A stretch of 64,000 nucleotides of DNA. Origin: Staphylococcus piscifermentans (GTDB taxonomy: Bacteria > Bacillota > Bacilli > Staphylococcales > Staphylococcaceae). Made by a program: the position numbers and the translations under genes. Of the stretch, positions 37,186 through 47,047 are shown in pieces. Every line of letters begins with the position of its first letter. The stretch's first letter is position 1. The stretch lies in assembly GCF_900186985.1 (NCBI RefSeq), contig NZ_LT906447.1, forward strand, positions 806,001-870,000, read 5' to 3'. The notes under the pieces are model-generated. The model made no database searches. It was given only the letters and a program-made list of their open reading frames with translations, and had not been told where the DNA came from.

Positions 37186-37230
37186 AAAAGCTGTCCAACA
37201 ATCATAAGTGATAAGTTGGACAGCTTTTTT
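37186..37230. terminator. Bidirectional terminator at the end of the urease operon
   Basis: AAAAGCTGTCCAAC / GTTGGACAGCTTTT is a perfect 14-bp inverted repeat followed by T on the plus strand and by TTTATTTATA-type sequence on the minus strand. Confidence 0.85.
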
Positions 37231-37234
37231 GCAT

Positions 37235-38074
37235 TTAATATTTTCTTAAAAAATTGACTTCACGATTATAAAATTGTTGTACTACTTTAATTTGTACTTC
37301 TTTCAGAATATCTTCGATGAGGTCTGTTTGTTGCGCTAAAATACGGATGGCTAACCCATGTGTCGCAAGTTCAGTTATACCGATTCTACATTGATTGTCT
37401 GTTAAAAATGGTTTCATTACTTCATATAATTCATCAATGGTTTGTTTTGTAATATCCGGATGAATAAAATAACAAGAACCTAAATACGTATAACCTTCCA
37501 TATAGCCTAACGCATCAACCTTATTTTTACTAGGATCTAGCAGCATATTATCGAATACTACGAGTTCGTCATCTACAAAGATTTCATTCAATAAATGAAG
37601 TGAATCATAAGTAAAGTGACGTTCATCTGGAGAGTAACCAGGTGTTAGAATATCAGTGTAGAACATAGCGCCTGTTTGTGCTAAATGAAATTGATTATGC
37701 TGATAAAAGTTAGCGTCTTTATAGGCAATAATCGGGTCGCCGACATATTCTAAATAGGCGTTATCTTCAATATGAAAGTTTTGATATTGCTCAACATGAT
37801 CTTTTAAAGTTTTATAGATTTTAGTTGCACCTTGAGATGTGAGGGTCACAGCTGCATTTTCTTGTACACGGACATCTAATTTATAGCGATCGCCATCTAA
37901 ATAACCGCCGCCGACGTTCACAATATAGAAAGTCGGAATATCCGACCCATTTAAATAAATAGGGCGGATGACTTTCAAGGCTTTTTCGAAAAAGATGTCT
38001 CGAGCAACAGACCGTTTACCATCATGAAAAATAGACAGATCGAGTTGTCCTGTCCATTCTGGTTCTTTAGACAT
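37235..38074 (-). CDS. ureD: Urease accessory protein UreD (UreH)
   Basis: A 279-residue chaperone that binds apo-urease and, with UreF and UreG, delivers nickel. Typical segments are [12 protein letters not shown] near residue 51, [12 protein letters not shown] near residue 76 and [14 protein letters not shown] near residue 104. It is the last gene of ureABCEFGD, overlapping ureG by one base, and ends at the shared terminator. Confidence 0.93.
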   Translation of the reverse strand: MSKEPEWTGQLDLSIFHDGKRSVARDIFFEKALKVIRPIYLNGSDIPTFYIVNVGGGYLDGDRYKLDVRVQENAAVTLTSQGATKIYKTLKDHVEQYQNFHIEDNAYLEYVGDPIIAYKDANFYQHNQFHLAQTGAMFYTDILTPGYSPDERHFTYDSLHLLNEIFVDDELVVFDNMLLDPSKNKVDALGYMEGYTYLGSCYFIHPDITKQTIDELYEVMKPFLTDNQCRIGITELATHGLAIRILAQQTDLIEDILKEVQIKVVQQFYNREVNFLRKY

Positions 38075-38688
38075 CAGGCTAATCCTTTAAGTAATACATC
38101 ACGTTCAATCCATTCAATCACTTGGTCTAAACCGTCTTCAGTTTTTAAATTAGTGAAAGTGAAGGGACGATTGCCGCGGAAAGTATTAGTATCTTCAGCC
38201 ATTTGGTCTAAAGAAGCGCCGACATAAGGTGCTAAATCTGTCTTATTGATAATGAAGAAGTCAGATTTAATCATACCTTGTCCGCCTTTACGCGGGATTT
38301 TTTCACCTTGTGCAACATCAATAATATAAATAGAGAAGTCAACTAATTCTGGACTGAAAGTAGCTGCTAAATTATCGCCGCCTGATTCAATAAAGATTAA
38401 ATCTAAATCGCCATGACGTTCCATTAATTCATCGATAGCAGCAAAATTCATAGAAGCATCTTCACGAATTGCCGTATGCGGACATCCTCCTGTTTCGACT
38501 CCGATAATACGATCCGCAGGCAATACACCTGTATTAACTAAGATTTTTTCATCTTCTTTAGTGTAAATATCATTTGTAATAACGCCGATACTCATATCTT
38601 TAGACAAATGTCTCACAAGTTTTTCGACGAGTTCGGTTTTTCCTGCACCAACAGGGCCGCCGATTCCAATTTTAATAGGTTGAGTCAT
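38074..38688 (-). CDS. ureG: Urease accessory GTPase UreG
   Basis: A 204-residue SIMIBI GTPase that powers nickel insertion into urease. The P loop [13 protein letters not shown] is at residues 9-21; the metal-binding CPH motif is in [13 protein letters not shown] near residue 69; the G4 motif NKTDLA is near residue 147. Length and sequence are typical. Confidence 0.95.
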   Translation of the reverse strand: MTQPIKIGIGGPVGAGKTELVEKLVRHLSKDMSIGVITNDIYTKEDEKILVNTGVLPADRIIGVETGGCPHTAIREDASMNFAAIDELMERHGDLDLIFIESGGDNLAATFSPELVDFSIYIIDVAQGEKIPRKGGQGMIKSDFFIINKTDLAPYVGASLDQMAEDTNTFRGNRPFTFTNLKTEDGLDQVIEWIERDVLLKGLA

Positions 38689-38700
38689 CTGTTATTCCTC

Positions 38701-39390
38701 CTATGAAATAAAAATTCTGACATTAACGTTTTCATGCTCCATTTGATTCATTTCTAAACCAGGAGCTGTAATACCAAATTCTGATTCTGCAAGTTCAAAG
38801 ATATGGTCTCTGGTATTTTTCATAAAGGTAATCATATCTGTAACTACACGTTGCCCAGCAGTTTGCCCAAGCGGAATAGCTCTCACGGCATTTTGAGTCA
38901 ACGCTGAAACGTTTTGATAAAGATAGTAATCTATAATCATTTCAATATCAATGCCAAGGAAATGGCCAAGCATTGTAAAGCAAATCGCAGGATGCAATTT
39001 CGCGCGTTTTGCTTGATACTCTGCTTCGTACCACTGTATCCACTGGCTGTCATATAGTTCATTCGCAAGTTTTACCATACGTGTACCCATTTGTTTAGTA
39101 CCTGTACGTGTCTCTCTAGGCATGTTTTGTACGAAGAGCATGCGATCCAAATGTAAGATTTTCTCAGTATCATTTTGATTTAAGGCTTCGTATACGAGGC
39201 GGATAGCCAACCCGTCTGCATACGTTAATTGTTCACTTAAAAAGAGTCTCAGCCATTCTTTAAAGGTTGCTTCATCATGCACTGTACCACGTTGAATATA
39301 AGTTTCAAGGCCGAAAGAGTGACTGAACGCGCCTGTAGGAAATTGAGAGTCGCAAAATTGAAACAAACGTAAAGCTTGATGATCAATCAT
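38701..39390 (-). CDS. ureF: Urease accessory protein UreF
   Basis: A 229-residue all-helical protein that bridges UreD and UreG in the urease activation complex. The N-terminal [21 protein letters not shown] is the family signature, and [13 protein letters not shown] is near residue 165. It overlaps ureE by 8 bases and lies 12 bases before ureG. Confidence 0.93.
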   Translation of the reverse strand: MIDHQALRLFQFCDSQFPTGAFSHSFGLETYIQRGTVHDEATFKEWLRLFLSEQLTYADGLAIRLVYEALNQNDTEKILHLDRMLFVQNMPRETRTGTKQMGTRMVKLANELYDSQWIQWYEAEYQAKRAKLHPAICFTMLGHFLGIDIEMIIDYYLYQNVSALTQNAVRAIPLGQTAGQRVVTDMITFMKNTRDHIFELAESEFGITAPGLEMNQMEHENVNVRIFIS

Positions 39391-39835
39391 GTGAATGTCC
39401 GATATGTCTGAATGCTTTGTTAACTTTGCGGTCTTCTCGGTTGTAAGGAATACCTAGTGATTTCAACAAGTCTTCAACTAGATAATCGTATTGAACAAGC
39501 ATTTCATTTTCAGTAAATTGCGCTGGTAAGTGACGATTGCCGAGTTGATGTGCAATATCTCCCATTTCCTTTAAAGAACGCGGTTGTATGACTAAGATGT
39601 CTTCAGAATTGACATCTACTACAATCATATTATGGTCATCTTGATAGAGAATATCTCCATATTCTAAATCCACAGGGTTTTTTAAGCGAATACCGATTTC
39701 ATTGCCGTGATCTGTTTTGACACGTTGTATTCTTTTTACTAAATCAGAATTTTCAAGATAGACTTTTTCGATATGCTTTTGTTTCTCTTCTGGTGAAAGG
39801 TTAGCAATGTTGCCAACAATTTCTTCTATAATCAT
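39383..39835 (-). CDS. ureE: Urease accessory protein UreE
   Basis: A 150-residue nickel metallochaperone. The N-terminal peptide-binding and C-terminal nickel-binding domains are visible; [11 protein letters not shown] near residue 92 holds the conserved dimer-interface His. The C terminus has only a short HIGHSHD tail rather than the long His-rich tail of some bacteria. It overlaps ureF by 8 bases. Confidence 0.92.
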   Translation of the reverse strand: MIIEEIVGNIANLSPEEKQKHIEKVYLENSDLVKRIQRVKTDHGNEIGIRLKNPVDLEYGDILYQDDHNMIVVDVNSEDILVIQPRSLKEMGDIAHQLGNRHLPAQFTENEMLVQYDYLVEDLLKSLGIPYNREDRKVNKAFRHIGHSHD

Positions 39836-39850
39836 AAATACTCTAACCTC

Positions 39851-41566
39851 CTAGAATAAGAAGTAACGTTGTGCAAGCGGCAATTCTTTTGCAGGTTCGC
39901 TGGTAATTAATTTGCCGTCAACGAATACTTCATAAGTTTGCGGATCGACATCAAGTTTAGGTGTTTCACCATTATTTTTCATATCTTTCTTAGTCAGTTG
40001 GCGAATACCTTTGACTGGTCTTACCATGCGGTGCAAGGACAATTGACGTTCGATATCGTTCATGTAAGCAATGTTTGAAACAAAGGTAATACTTGTACCT
40101 GTTAAATTACCGCCATATTGACCATACATTTTACGATATTTTAAAGGTTCGGAAGTAGGGATAGAACCATTTGCATCACCATTGACTGCAGTATTGATCA
40201 TACCGCCTTTAAGAACCATTTCAGGTTTGACACCGAAAAATGCTGGGTCCCAAATCACAAGGTCTGCAAGTTTGCCTTCTTCAATTGAACCGACATATTC
40301 GGAAATACCATGCGTAATAGCAGGGTTGATAGTATATTTGGCAATATAACGTTTAATACGGTTATTATCATTATATTCTTGGTCGCCATCTAAATAGCCG
40401 CGTTGTTCTTTCATACGGTGTGCGACCTGCCATGTACGTGTAATAACTTCGCCGACACGTCCCATTGCTTGAGAGTCAGAGCTGACCATACTGAAGACAC
40501 CCATATCTTGCAGTACGTCTTCGGCTGCAATGGTTTCTTTTCTAATACGAGAATCTGCAAAGGCTACATCTTCAGGGATAGAAGCATTCAAGTGGTGAGT
40601 AATCATAACCATATCTAAATGTTCGTCTATAGTATTAACAGTGTAAGGGAGTGTTGGGTTAGTAGATGAAGGAAGGACATTCGGATAGCTTGCAGATTTA
40701 ATTAAATCTGGAGCATGGCCGCCGCCTGCACCTTCTGTGTGATACATATGAATAACACGGTCTTTGATAGCTTTCATTGTATCTTCCATGAAACCTGCTT
40801 CATTCAAAGTATCAGCGTGTAAAGCAATTTGTACATCATAATCGTCAGCCACATCTAAGGCATGGCTTAAAGCTGATGGAGTAGCACCCCAGTCTTCGTG
40901 GACTTTCAGACCGATAGCACCTGCGTGGATTTGTTCAATTAAAGCAGTGTGGTTATGCGCTTGGCCTTTTCCTGTAAATCCTACATTAATTGGAAGACCT
41001 TCAGCCGCTTCTAACATACGATGAATATGCCAAGGGCCTGGCGCAACAGTTGTAGCTTTGGCACCTTCAGAAGCACCCGTACCGCCTCCGATGTGCGTAG
41101 TAATACCGCTTTCAAGTGCTACATAAGCTTGTTCAGGATTGATAAAGTGGACGTGTGTATCAATGCCGCCCGCTGTAATAATCTTACCTTCACCAGAAAT
41201 AATATCCGTAGAGGCACCGATAATAATATCTACATCATCCATAATATCCGGGTTGCCGGCTTTACCGTATTTCATGATATAGCCATTTTTAATACCTAAA
41301 TCTGCTTTATAAACTTTGTCATAATCAATAATGACAGCATTTGTGATGACTGTATCTGCAACATAGCGATCATCACGTGTTACATTTGGGTTTTGCGCCA
41401 TACCGTCACGTACTGATTTTCCTCCGCCGAATGTTGCTTCGTCCCCATAGTTTGCAAAGTCTTTTTCGATTGTCGCAAATAAATTTGTATCCCCTAAGCG
41501 GATAGCATCACCAATAGTGGGACCGTACAAACTTGTATATTGCGATTGTGTCATTTTAAAACTCAT
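39851..41566 (-). CDS. ureC: Urease alpha subunit
   Basis: A 571-residue catalytic subunit that hydrolyses urea to ammonia and carbamate. Nickel ligands and catalytic residues are present: HVH near residues 138-140, the carbamylated lysine in GLKVHEDWG (about 221), [10 protein letters not shown] (His about 250), HTEGAGGGH (His about 276) and the Asp in SSDSQAMGR. The mobile flap reads [13 protein letters not shown], with threonine where most ureases have cysteine (CHH). I recall the same substitution reported for Staphylococcus xylosus urease. The gene overlaps ureB by 4 bases. Confidence 0.96.
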   Translation of the reverse strand: MSFKMTQSQYTSLYGPTIGDAIRLGDTNLFATIEKDFANYGDEATFGGGKSVRDGMAQNPNVTRDDRYVADTVITNAVIIDYDKVYKADLGIKNGYIMKYGKAGNPDIMDDVDIIIGASTDIISGEGKIITAGGIDTHVHFINPEQAYVALESGITTHIGGGTGASEGAKATTVAPGPWHIHRMLEAAEGLPINVGFTGKGQAHNHTALIEQIHAGAIGLKVHEDWGATPSALSHALDVADDYDVQIALHADTLNEAGFMEDTMKAIKDRVIHMYHTEGAGGGHAPDLIKSASYPNVLPSSTNPTLPYTVNTIDEHLDMVMITHHLNASIPEDVAFADSRIRKETIAAEDVLQDMGVFSMVSSDSQAMGRVGEVITRTWQVAHRMKEQRGYLDGDQEYNDNNRIKRYIAKYTINPAITHGISEYVGSIEEGKLADLVIWDPAFFGVKPEMVLKGGMINTAVNGDANGSIPTSEPLKYRKMYGQYGGNLTGTSITFVSNIAYMNDIERQLSLHRMVRPVKGIRQLTKKDMKNNGETPKLDVDPQTYEVFVDGKLITSEPAKELPLAQRYFLF

Positions 41567-41976
41567 CGATTATACCCACTTTCTTTATTTGCATTTTGTT
41601 TACCAGCATCATTTTTAACGCCTGCGTTCGGATGGCCATTTTTCACTCGGAAGACACGTTCTTCGTCGATTGCGCTATTCACTAAACCTCGGAATCCATA
41701 GATGCGACGTTTACCGTTGTATTCTACAAGCTGTACTTTCTTTTCGTCCCCAGGTTCGAATCTTACAGCTGCACCAGCAGGAATATCTAAGTGTTTTCCA
41801 TAGGCTTTTTCTCTATCGAATTTCAAACCGGTATTGGCTTCGAAAAAGTGATAATGAGAGCCGACTTGAATAGGACGGTCACCAATATTTTTAACCGTGA
41901 TGACTGTTTCAGAATCGTCTGTACCTTTGTTGATTTCGATTTCAGTTTTCTTAACTATAATTTCACCAGGTTTCAT
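41563..41976 (-). CDS. ureB: Urease beta subunit
   Basis: A 137-residue structural subunit (MKPGEIIVK start, [41 protein letters not shown]). Two adjacent ATG codons exist; 41976 is 8 bases from AAGGAGG and 41979 is 5 bases from it, so I choose 41976. The charged C-terminal tail ([19 protein letters not shown]) is longer than the domain needs. It overlaps ureC by 4 bases. Confidence 0.93.
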   Translation of the reverse strand: MKPGEIIVKKTEIEINKGTDDSETVITVKNIGDRPIQVGSHYHFFEANTGLKFDREKAYGKHLDIPAGAAVRFEPGDEKKVQLVEYNGKRRIYGFRGLVNSAIDEERVFRVKNGHPNAGVKNDAGKQNANKESGYNR

Positions 41977-41993
41977 CATGTTTGCCTCCTTTT

Positions 41994-42296
41994 TTAAACG
42001 ATAGGGTGGTGTATTGTGATTAATTTCGTTCCATCAGGAAATGTTGCTTCAATCTCTAAATCAGGAATCATGTCAGAAACACCTTCCATGACATCATCCT
42101 TATTGAGAATTTGTCGGCCATAGCTCATCAGCTCTGCGACAGATTTGCCGTCTCTGGCACCTTCTAACATTTCATAACTGATAATTGCGACTGCTTCTGG
42201 ATAATTTAATTTTAATCCGCGTGATTGGCGTCTGCGTGCTAAGTCGTTTGCTACAACAAGCATCAATTTATCTTGTTCACGTTGCGTGAAATGCAC
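41994..42296 (-). CDS. ureA: Urease gamma subunit
   Basis: A 100-residue subunit with the family's [16 protein letters not shown] start and [17 protein letters not shown] end. It is the first gene of the seven-gene urease operon, with GAAAGAAGGGATTT upstream. All three structural and four accessory genes look intact, so active urease is expected if nickel is supplied. Confidence 0.95.
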
Positions 42297-42604
42297 AATA
42301 AATCCCTTCTTTCAACCGTAATTTGAAAATATGTTGCTTATTTATTCTAAAACCATTCGATTTAATATACAAGAATTACCGCTCTGTATTTTAAAATAAA
42401 ACTGTGCTTTGACAACAAAATAGTATAAAACGCAACTAAAGTGTTAAATAATTATAATTAATTTTTTCATTTCTTTGAAAGATAATAAAATATACCCAGT
42501 TTTCTATCCAAACAAACCAGCATAAATTATATAATGATTTTCAACTTGAATTATTTTTGGTAAAATCGATATGTTTACAAATCAATGAAATCAGGTGAAG
42601 TTGA
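42297..42604. other. Divergent promoter region of ureA and the urea transporter gene
   Basis: About 300 very AT-rich bases. I see no clear cre, Rex or other palindromic operator and no unambiguous promoter pair. Confidence 0.4.
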
Positions 42605-43546
42605 ATGCGCCAGTTTACACGCATCATATTAAAGAATATTTCACAAGTTATATTATTAGATAATATATGGACAGGACTATTTATCTTAATTGGATTATTT
42701 ATCGGAAATTGGAAAGTAGGATTAGCCGCATTACTTTCCAGTATCATTGCCTATTTCTCAGCACCTGTCACTAACTATTCCAAACAAGAAATCAACGATG
42801 GACTCGCAGGCTTCAACCCCGTGTTGACAGGAGTAGCATTAACCGTTTTCTTAGTTCCGGGTTGGAGAAGTGTCATCATAACCTTACTTGCAGTCGTATT
42901 GACTATGCCGGTCGGAGCAGCTTTCAGAGCCTTATTAAACCGCTTCGACTTACCGATGCTCACAATGCCCTATGTATTCATCAGTTGGATGTTCCTCTTT
43001 ATGTCGTTCCAATTCGAATACGTCAACGCAGACGTCAGTATCTTGCCATCAGTCGTGAAAGAAATTCAATTTTCACATCAGTCTATTAACACTATCTTGA
43101 CCTTCCTAGATGGATTCAGCGAAATTTTCCTAGTTAAAAGCGCAATAGGCGGCTTTATCATATTGATAGGTATCTTCATCGCATCACGCAAAGCAGGTCT
43201 CTTCGCAATTATCGCAAACATCATTGGAGTTATTGTCGTCATGATGTTCGGTGCTAACCATGATGAAATCAACGCCGGACTATATGGCTATAACGTGATC
43301 TTAGTCATCCTTGCCCTAGGAGTTACCTTCAAAGAAGCATCAGTCTTCAACAAATACGCCAGCATGCTCTTCGGAATCATAATGACCGTCGTTATGCATG
43401 CAGGACTGGTTACTTGGCTGAAACCATTCGGCTTGCCGGTCTTCACCTTGCCATTCATTGCCGCAACTTGGATGATGCTCCTTGCAGGAAAGAAAGCTGA
43501 AACAACCGAAGAAGCAGAAGAAGAAATATATCCAGAAAATAAATAA
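42605..43546 (+). CDS. yut: Urea transporter (UT family)
   Basis: A 313-residue channel-like urea transporter with about ten membrane segments arranged as two homologous halves. Each half has the family motif: GLAGFNPVLTGVALTVFLVPG near residue 62 and GLYGYNVILVILALG near residue 222. It is divergent from ureABCEFGD, so it supplies urea to the cytosolic urease. GGTGAAGTTGA precedes the ATG. The acidic C-terminal tail (ETTEEAEEEIYPENK) is unremarkable. Confidence 0.92.
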   Translation: MRQFTRIILKNISQVILLDNIWTGLFILIGLFIGNWKVGLAALLSSIIAYFSAPVTNYSKQEINDGLAGFNPVLTGVALTVFLVPGWRSVIITLLAVVLTMPVGAAFRALLNRFDLPMLTMPYVFISWMFLFMSFQFEYVNADVSILPSVVKEIQFSHQSINTILTFLDGFSEIFLVKSAIGGFIILIGIFIASRKAGLFAIIANIIGVIVVMMFGANHDEINAGLYGYNVILVILALGVTFKEASVFNKYASMLFGIIMTVVMHAGLVTWLKPFGLPVFTLPFIAATWMMLLAGKKAETTEEAEEEIYPENK

Positions 43547-43560
43547 GGAAATCAGAGAAC

Positions 43561-43598
43561 AGGAGCAGGATATTTTGATGTTCTGACTCCTATTTTTT
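43561..43598 (+). terminator. Terminator after the urea transporter gene
   Basis: AGGAGCAGGA ... TTCTGACTCCT imperfect stem followed by ATTTTTT. Confidence 0.7.
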
Positions 43599-43698
43599 AT
43601 TGTACTTATTTGGGAAAAGAAAACCTTGGAGAGTGGGATGGGGCCGAAAAATTTTGAATTAAAATTATTTCGTCTTCTCACCCCTGCAAGGCTAAAAA

Positions 43699-44072
43699 GG
43701 GTGTAATCTAGACACAAGTTTTTGAGAAGTGTCTAGAAAAGGGTGTAATCTAGACACAAGATTTAGAGAAGTGTCTAGAAAAGGGTGTAATCTAGACACA
43801 AGATTCGGAGAAGTGTCTAGAAAGCGGGTGAATCTAGACACAAGATTCGGAGAAGTGTCTAGAAAAGGGTGTAATCTAGACACAAGATTCAGAGAAGTGT
43901 CTAGAAAAGGGTGTAATCTAGACACAAGATTCGGAGAAGTGTCTAGAAAAGGGTGTAATCTAGACACAAGATTCAGAGAAGTGTCTAGAAAAGGGTGTAA
44001 TCTAGACACAAGATTCGGAGAAGTGTCTAGAAAAGGGTGTAATCTAGACACAAGATTCAGAGAAGTGTCTAG
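43699..44072. repeat. 42-bp tandem repeat array, nine copies, nested palindromes
   Basis: Units start at 43699, 43741, 43783, 43826, 43867, 43909, 43951, 43993 and 44035, each beginning GGGTG(T)AATCTAGACACAAG and ending GAAGTGTCTAGA. TCTAGACAC and GTGTCTAGA are inverted copies, so every unit can pair with itself or with the next. From the fourth copy onward the variable site alternates strictly CGG, CAG, CGG, CAG, CGG, CAG, implying an 84-bp higher-order unit. There are no unique spacers, so it is not CRISPR. Frames open on both strands only because 42 is a multiple of three. Confidence 0.95.
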
Positions 44073-44126
44073 ATTCACCCTGGACCTCCCCATACGCTCC
44101 TGCACACACCCACTTTTACAGCATAT

Positions 44127-44160
44127 AAAAAAACCGGAACATCAAGTGTCCCGGCTTTTT
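44127..44160. terminator. Bidirectional terminator at the end of the fhuD2 remnant
   Basis: ACCGGAACA ... TGTCCCGGC with AAAAAA on the left and TTTTT on the right; it can end transcription in both directions. Confidence 0.8.
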
Positions 44161-44169
44161 ACCCGTCAA

Positions 44170-45083
44170 TTATTTCATGAATTTTTCTTTTAAATCTTTA
44201 CGCATATAATCTAAAGTATACGGATCGTTGAACCAGTAAGTTTTTGCATCCACTTTAAGTACGTGGTTGTCTTTAACTGCTGGCAAGTTTTTCCATAAGT
44301 TTGTTTGAGTATAAGAAGGTTCTGCTTTGCCATCGCGTGTTGAAACGATATAATCACCAGCATATTCAGGGATTTTTTCTTGTTTCACTTCAGCCCAGCC
44401 TTCTTTTTTCACAAGTTCTTCTTGTTTAGCTGGCATTTTCAATCCGAATGCTTGGTAAATTACTTCGCCGCCACGACCCCAGTTAGGACCGTAAGTGTAA
44501 AGTTTTTTATCAAATTCATCTAATAAAGATACTGTTGAATCTTTACCGATTTTATCTTTGATTTCTTTACCGTCTTTAGCAGTTTCTTTCTTCCAATCTT
44601 CAGTCCATTTCTTAGCTTCGTCTTCTTTATTCAACAATTTACCTAATTCAAGTTGTTGATCAAGATATTTATGTTTCGCATAATCAAAGACTACAGTTGG
44701 AGCTGCTTTTTGATATTTTTTAATATTTTTATCAGTAGAATAAACAATAATTAAATCTGGTTTTGTTTGATGACTTTCTCAACATCTTCACTGCCAGTTG
44801 CGCCGATTTTCTCAACATTTTTAAATTTGTCTTTTAACACTTTGCTGTCGTCAACTTGGCTATTTACAGCTACGATATTTCCGCCTAATTTTTTCACGCC
44901 ACCAGCATATGTAGGGGCAACAACCGCAATACGTTTAGGGTCTTTCGGAATATCTATTTTCTTACCATTGTCCATAGTATAAGAACGTGTTTCTTTCTTA
45001 GAGTCCTTTTTATCATCAGACTTGTTGCCGCAAGCAGCCAACACAAGTACTAAAACTATCAAAGGGATAAGCAATTTCTTCAT
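44170..45083 (-). pseudogene. fhuD2: Ferric hydroxamate-binding lipoprotein FhuD2, interrupted by a -1 frameshift
   Basis: Two adjacent frames together make a full siderophore-binding protein of about 303 residues. The first part (45083 to about 44762) has a lipoprotein signal with lipobox LAAC (residues 15-18) and reads KRIAVVAPTYAGGVKKLGGN. It ends prematurely after VIKQNQI. The rest (to 44170) continues in another frame with KPDLIIVYSTDK, DEFDKKLYTYGPNWGRGGE and VDAKTYWFNDPYTLDYMRKDL. Adding one A to the run of four at 44761-44764 (minus strand CAAAACC) restores VIKQ-KPDLIIV. The siderophore-contact Trp and Arg residues are intact. It is a recent mutation, a phase-variable tract or a sequencing error. 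Confidence 0.88.
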
Positions 45084-45107
45084 TTATAATTTTCCTCCTA
45101 ATTGAAA

Positions 45108-45128
45108 ACCATTATCAGTTATTCTCAA
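45108..45128 (-). promoter_or_regulatory. Probable Fur box upstream of fhuD2
   Basis: On the minus strand TTGAGAATAACTGATAATGG resembles the GATAATGATAATCATTATC Fur consensus, with two GA-AAT hexamer-type repeats. It lies 25-45 bases upstream of the start codon. Confidence 0.6.
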
Positions 45129-45251
45129 TTATAAAGCCTCTTCCTCCATTACACAACATTTTTTTAGAAAAAATTGTATTCTATTAATTGTGGCTACCAA
45201 AAATAGTACATTATAAATGAAAAAATGAGTGAATAAAACTCATACGCACAA

Positions 45252-45293
45252 TAAAAAATGTGACCGAGACATGAATTTGTCCCGCTCACATTT
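45252..45293 (-). terminator. Terminator of the acyl-CoA dehydrogenase-like gene
   Basis: On the minus strand TGTGAGCGGGACA / TGTCTCGGTCACA is followed by TTTTTTATT. Confidence 0.8.
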
Positions 45294-45304
45294 CACTATC
45301 TTAA

Positions 45305-46453
45305 TTAAAATAAATGAAGTTCGGATTTAGCAATATTCGTATAAGCAGCATCTTGCATCGGTGGATTATGCAGACCAGCGCGCATATCACGATAATAACG
45401 TTGAAGCGGACGCTCCATTTCCAAGCTCTTAGCACCTACAATACGCATCGCAATGTCCACAACTTGCAAACCTTGATTCATCACCAATATTTTGCTGGCT
45501 GAAGTCTCGTTCCAGACAGGCGCCTCTGGAGATTCGTGATAAATACGAGCAGTTGACCATAAGAAACCGCGTGCAGATAACAATAGCGACTCCATTTCAC
45601 CGACAGATTGCTGCACAGTCGGCAAGTCAGCAATCGTACCTTCAATACTATTCGGGCTGTGATTTTGAGCGAAATCTTTGGCATAATCAGCAGCAGCTTG
45701 TGCAATACCTAGATAAACACTTGGAATATGGAGCATCCAACCATTGGGACGTTTCGGACCTTTGCCAGCCACCTCCACAAAGTTTTCAGCAGGAATACGC
45801 ACATCCTCCAATACTAAATCATGACTTTCAGTCGCACGCATTCCCATAACATTCCAAGTTTCAGCGATAGACAACCCGGGTGTATCTTTTTCCACTAAAA
45901 AGAACCCGAATTGACCTGATGTTTCATCATAACCGCTGACCAAGAAATGCGTTAACGCGGGGCTCATAGAAGTAAACGTCTTTACACCATTTAAAATGTA
46001 ACTGTCATGATCTTTGACCGCATGCGTTGAAGGTTTACCGCCACGCGTCGGACTACCAGTTTCCGCTTCACTCACAGCACGATTAATCAATGCACCATCT
46101 TTAATTGCTGTCGCAAATTTCTCTAGCAACGGCTGCTCCCACATTTCTTCTGCATACAATTGACCGACCACACTTAAATGCCAGCCGATAGACAGAGCAG
46201 TGGCGCCATCAATCTCACCTAAATAACTTTGTAAAATCACCATGTCTTCAATTGTGGCACCCTCGCCGCCATATTCCGTCGGCACCGTCAATAAGGTATA
46301 GCCCTCCTTAACCAGCCAATCGATATTTTCATAAGGGAACCTGCTCTCCAAATCATTCTTTTCCGAATGAGCTTGAAAGTCCGCTTTCACCTCACGGAGT
46401 TTCTTCAGCCATTTACGCTGAATCTCTGTATGAATTAAACCTGATTCTAGCAC
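45305..46453 (-). CDS. Acyl-CoA dehydrogenase-family flavoprotein
   Basis: A 382-residue protein with the N-terminal helical, middle beta and C-terminal helical domains of the acyl-CoA dehydrogenase fold. Recognisable parts are VPTEYGGEGATIEDMV near residue 57, the FAD/substrate segment AVSEAETGSPTRGG near residue 144, and WNVMGMRATESHDLVLEDV near residue 226. GTG start at 46453 with GAGGAGGTAG 8 bases upstream. Related proteins include desulfurisation-type and FMN-dependent monooxygenases, so the reaction is open. Single gene. Confidence 0.82.
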   Translation of the reverse strand: MLESGLIHTEIQRKWLKKLREVKADFQAHSEKNDLESRFPYENIDWLVKEGYTLLTVPTEYGGEGATIEDMVILQSYLGEIDGATALSIGWHLSVVGQLYAEEMWEQPLLEKFATAIKDGALINRAVSEAETGSPTRGGKPSTHAVKDHDSYILNGVKTFTSMSPALTHFLVSGYDETSGQFGFFLVEKDTPGLSIAETWNVMGMRATESHDLVLEDVRIPAENFVEVAGKGPKRPNGWMLHIPSVYLGIAQAAADYAKDFAQNHSPNSIEGTIADLPTVQQSVGEMESLLLSARGFLWSTARIYHESPEAPVWNETSASKILVMNQGLQVVDIAMRIVGAKSLEMERPLQRYYRDMRAGLHNPPMQDAAYTNIAKSELHLF

Positions 46454-46674
46454 GGTACTACCTCCTCGTTAATTCGAAATTATTAAGTTTAGTGTATCAC
46501 TCGGATTACTGTGTGGAAAGCAATTACGAACGATTGAAACCTTTCTGCCCGCTGCGCGAAAAAATTTAGACACAATTGCATTGAAAATACTTCTGCTGTT
46601 TAGCTTTGCAATTAAGTTGGAGAGTCCCTAGAATAGAAGTATTGAGAAACAAAGAACAACACGGAGGATATTCA

Positions 46675-46948
46675 ATGAAACCAGTTTACTTTAATCATGA
46701 TGGCGGAGTGGATGATCTCGTTTCGTTATTTTTATTATTGCAAATGAAGGACGTACGGTTAATTGGCGTCAGTGCAATCGGGGCTGATAGTTATTTGGAA
46801 CCGGCAGTCAGCGCGTCACGCAAAATCATTAATCGATTTTCAAATAGAGCATTAGCCGTTGCGTTGCGCGGTCAATATCGTGAATGAGGTAGATCGGCAT
46901 GCCTTCTTTGAATATATGACACAGTTGGCGGAATCAGTTACTGAATAA
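46675..46948 (+). pseudogene. Inosine-uridine nucleoside hydrolase remnant with large internal deletion
   Basis: AACACGGAGGATATTCA gives a good ribosome binding site before ATG 46675. The first 50-60 residues (KPVYFNHDGGVDDLVSLFLLLQ) are the metal-binding N terminus of an IU-nucleoside hydrolase, including the DGGVDD motif. The frame then ends at 46887. From about 46860 another frame reads CAVNIVNEVDRHAFFEYMTQ to a stop at 46948, which looks like the family's C terminus. About 200 central residues are missing. The fragment cannot be active. Confidence 0.8.
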
Positions 46949-46971
46949 CGGAAAGAAAAATAATCCACTTT

Positions 46972-47006
46972 AAATGTAAACTTTATGTAAATCAAAGTTA
47001 ACATTT
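46972..47006. promoter_or_regulatory. BirA operator at the bioY promoter
   Basis: AATGTAAAC (46973-46981) and GTTAACATTT (46997-47006) are inverted half sites 15 bases apart, which fits the Gram-positive BirA (biotin repressor) operator. A TATAAT box follows at 47011-47016, so binding would block the promoter when biotin is plentiful. Confidence 0.8.
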
Positions 47007-47047
47007 ATGGTATAATCTTCCTTGGATATATTTCAAGGAGGATTATT

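Noticed and set aside
43699..44072. CRISPR array
   Set aside because: The units are contiguous and nearly identical over their whole length, with no unique spacers and no cas genes in the window.
43692..44193. Long open frames on both strands over the 42-bp repeats (137 and 154 residues)
   Set aside because: The repeat period is a multiple of three and lacks stops, so both strands stay open. There is no ribosome binding site, and the translated repeats (LDTSPNLVSRLHPF and the mirror frame) have no protein-like features.
45481..45849. Frames on both strands inside the acyl-CoA dehydrogenase-like gene
   Set aside because: They are shadows of the family-matching minus-strand gene; none has a ribosome binding site or recognisable content.
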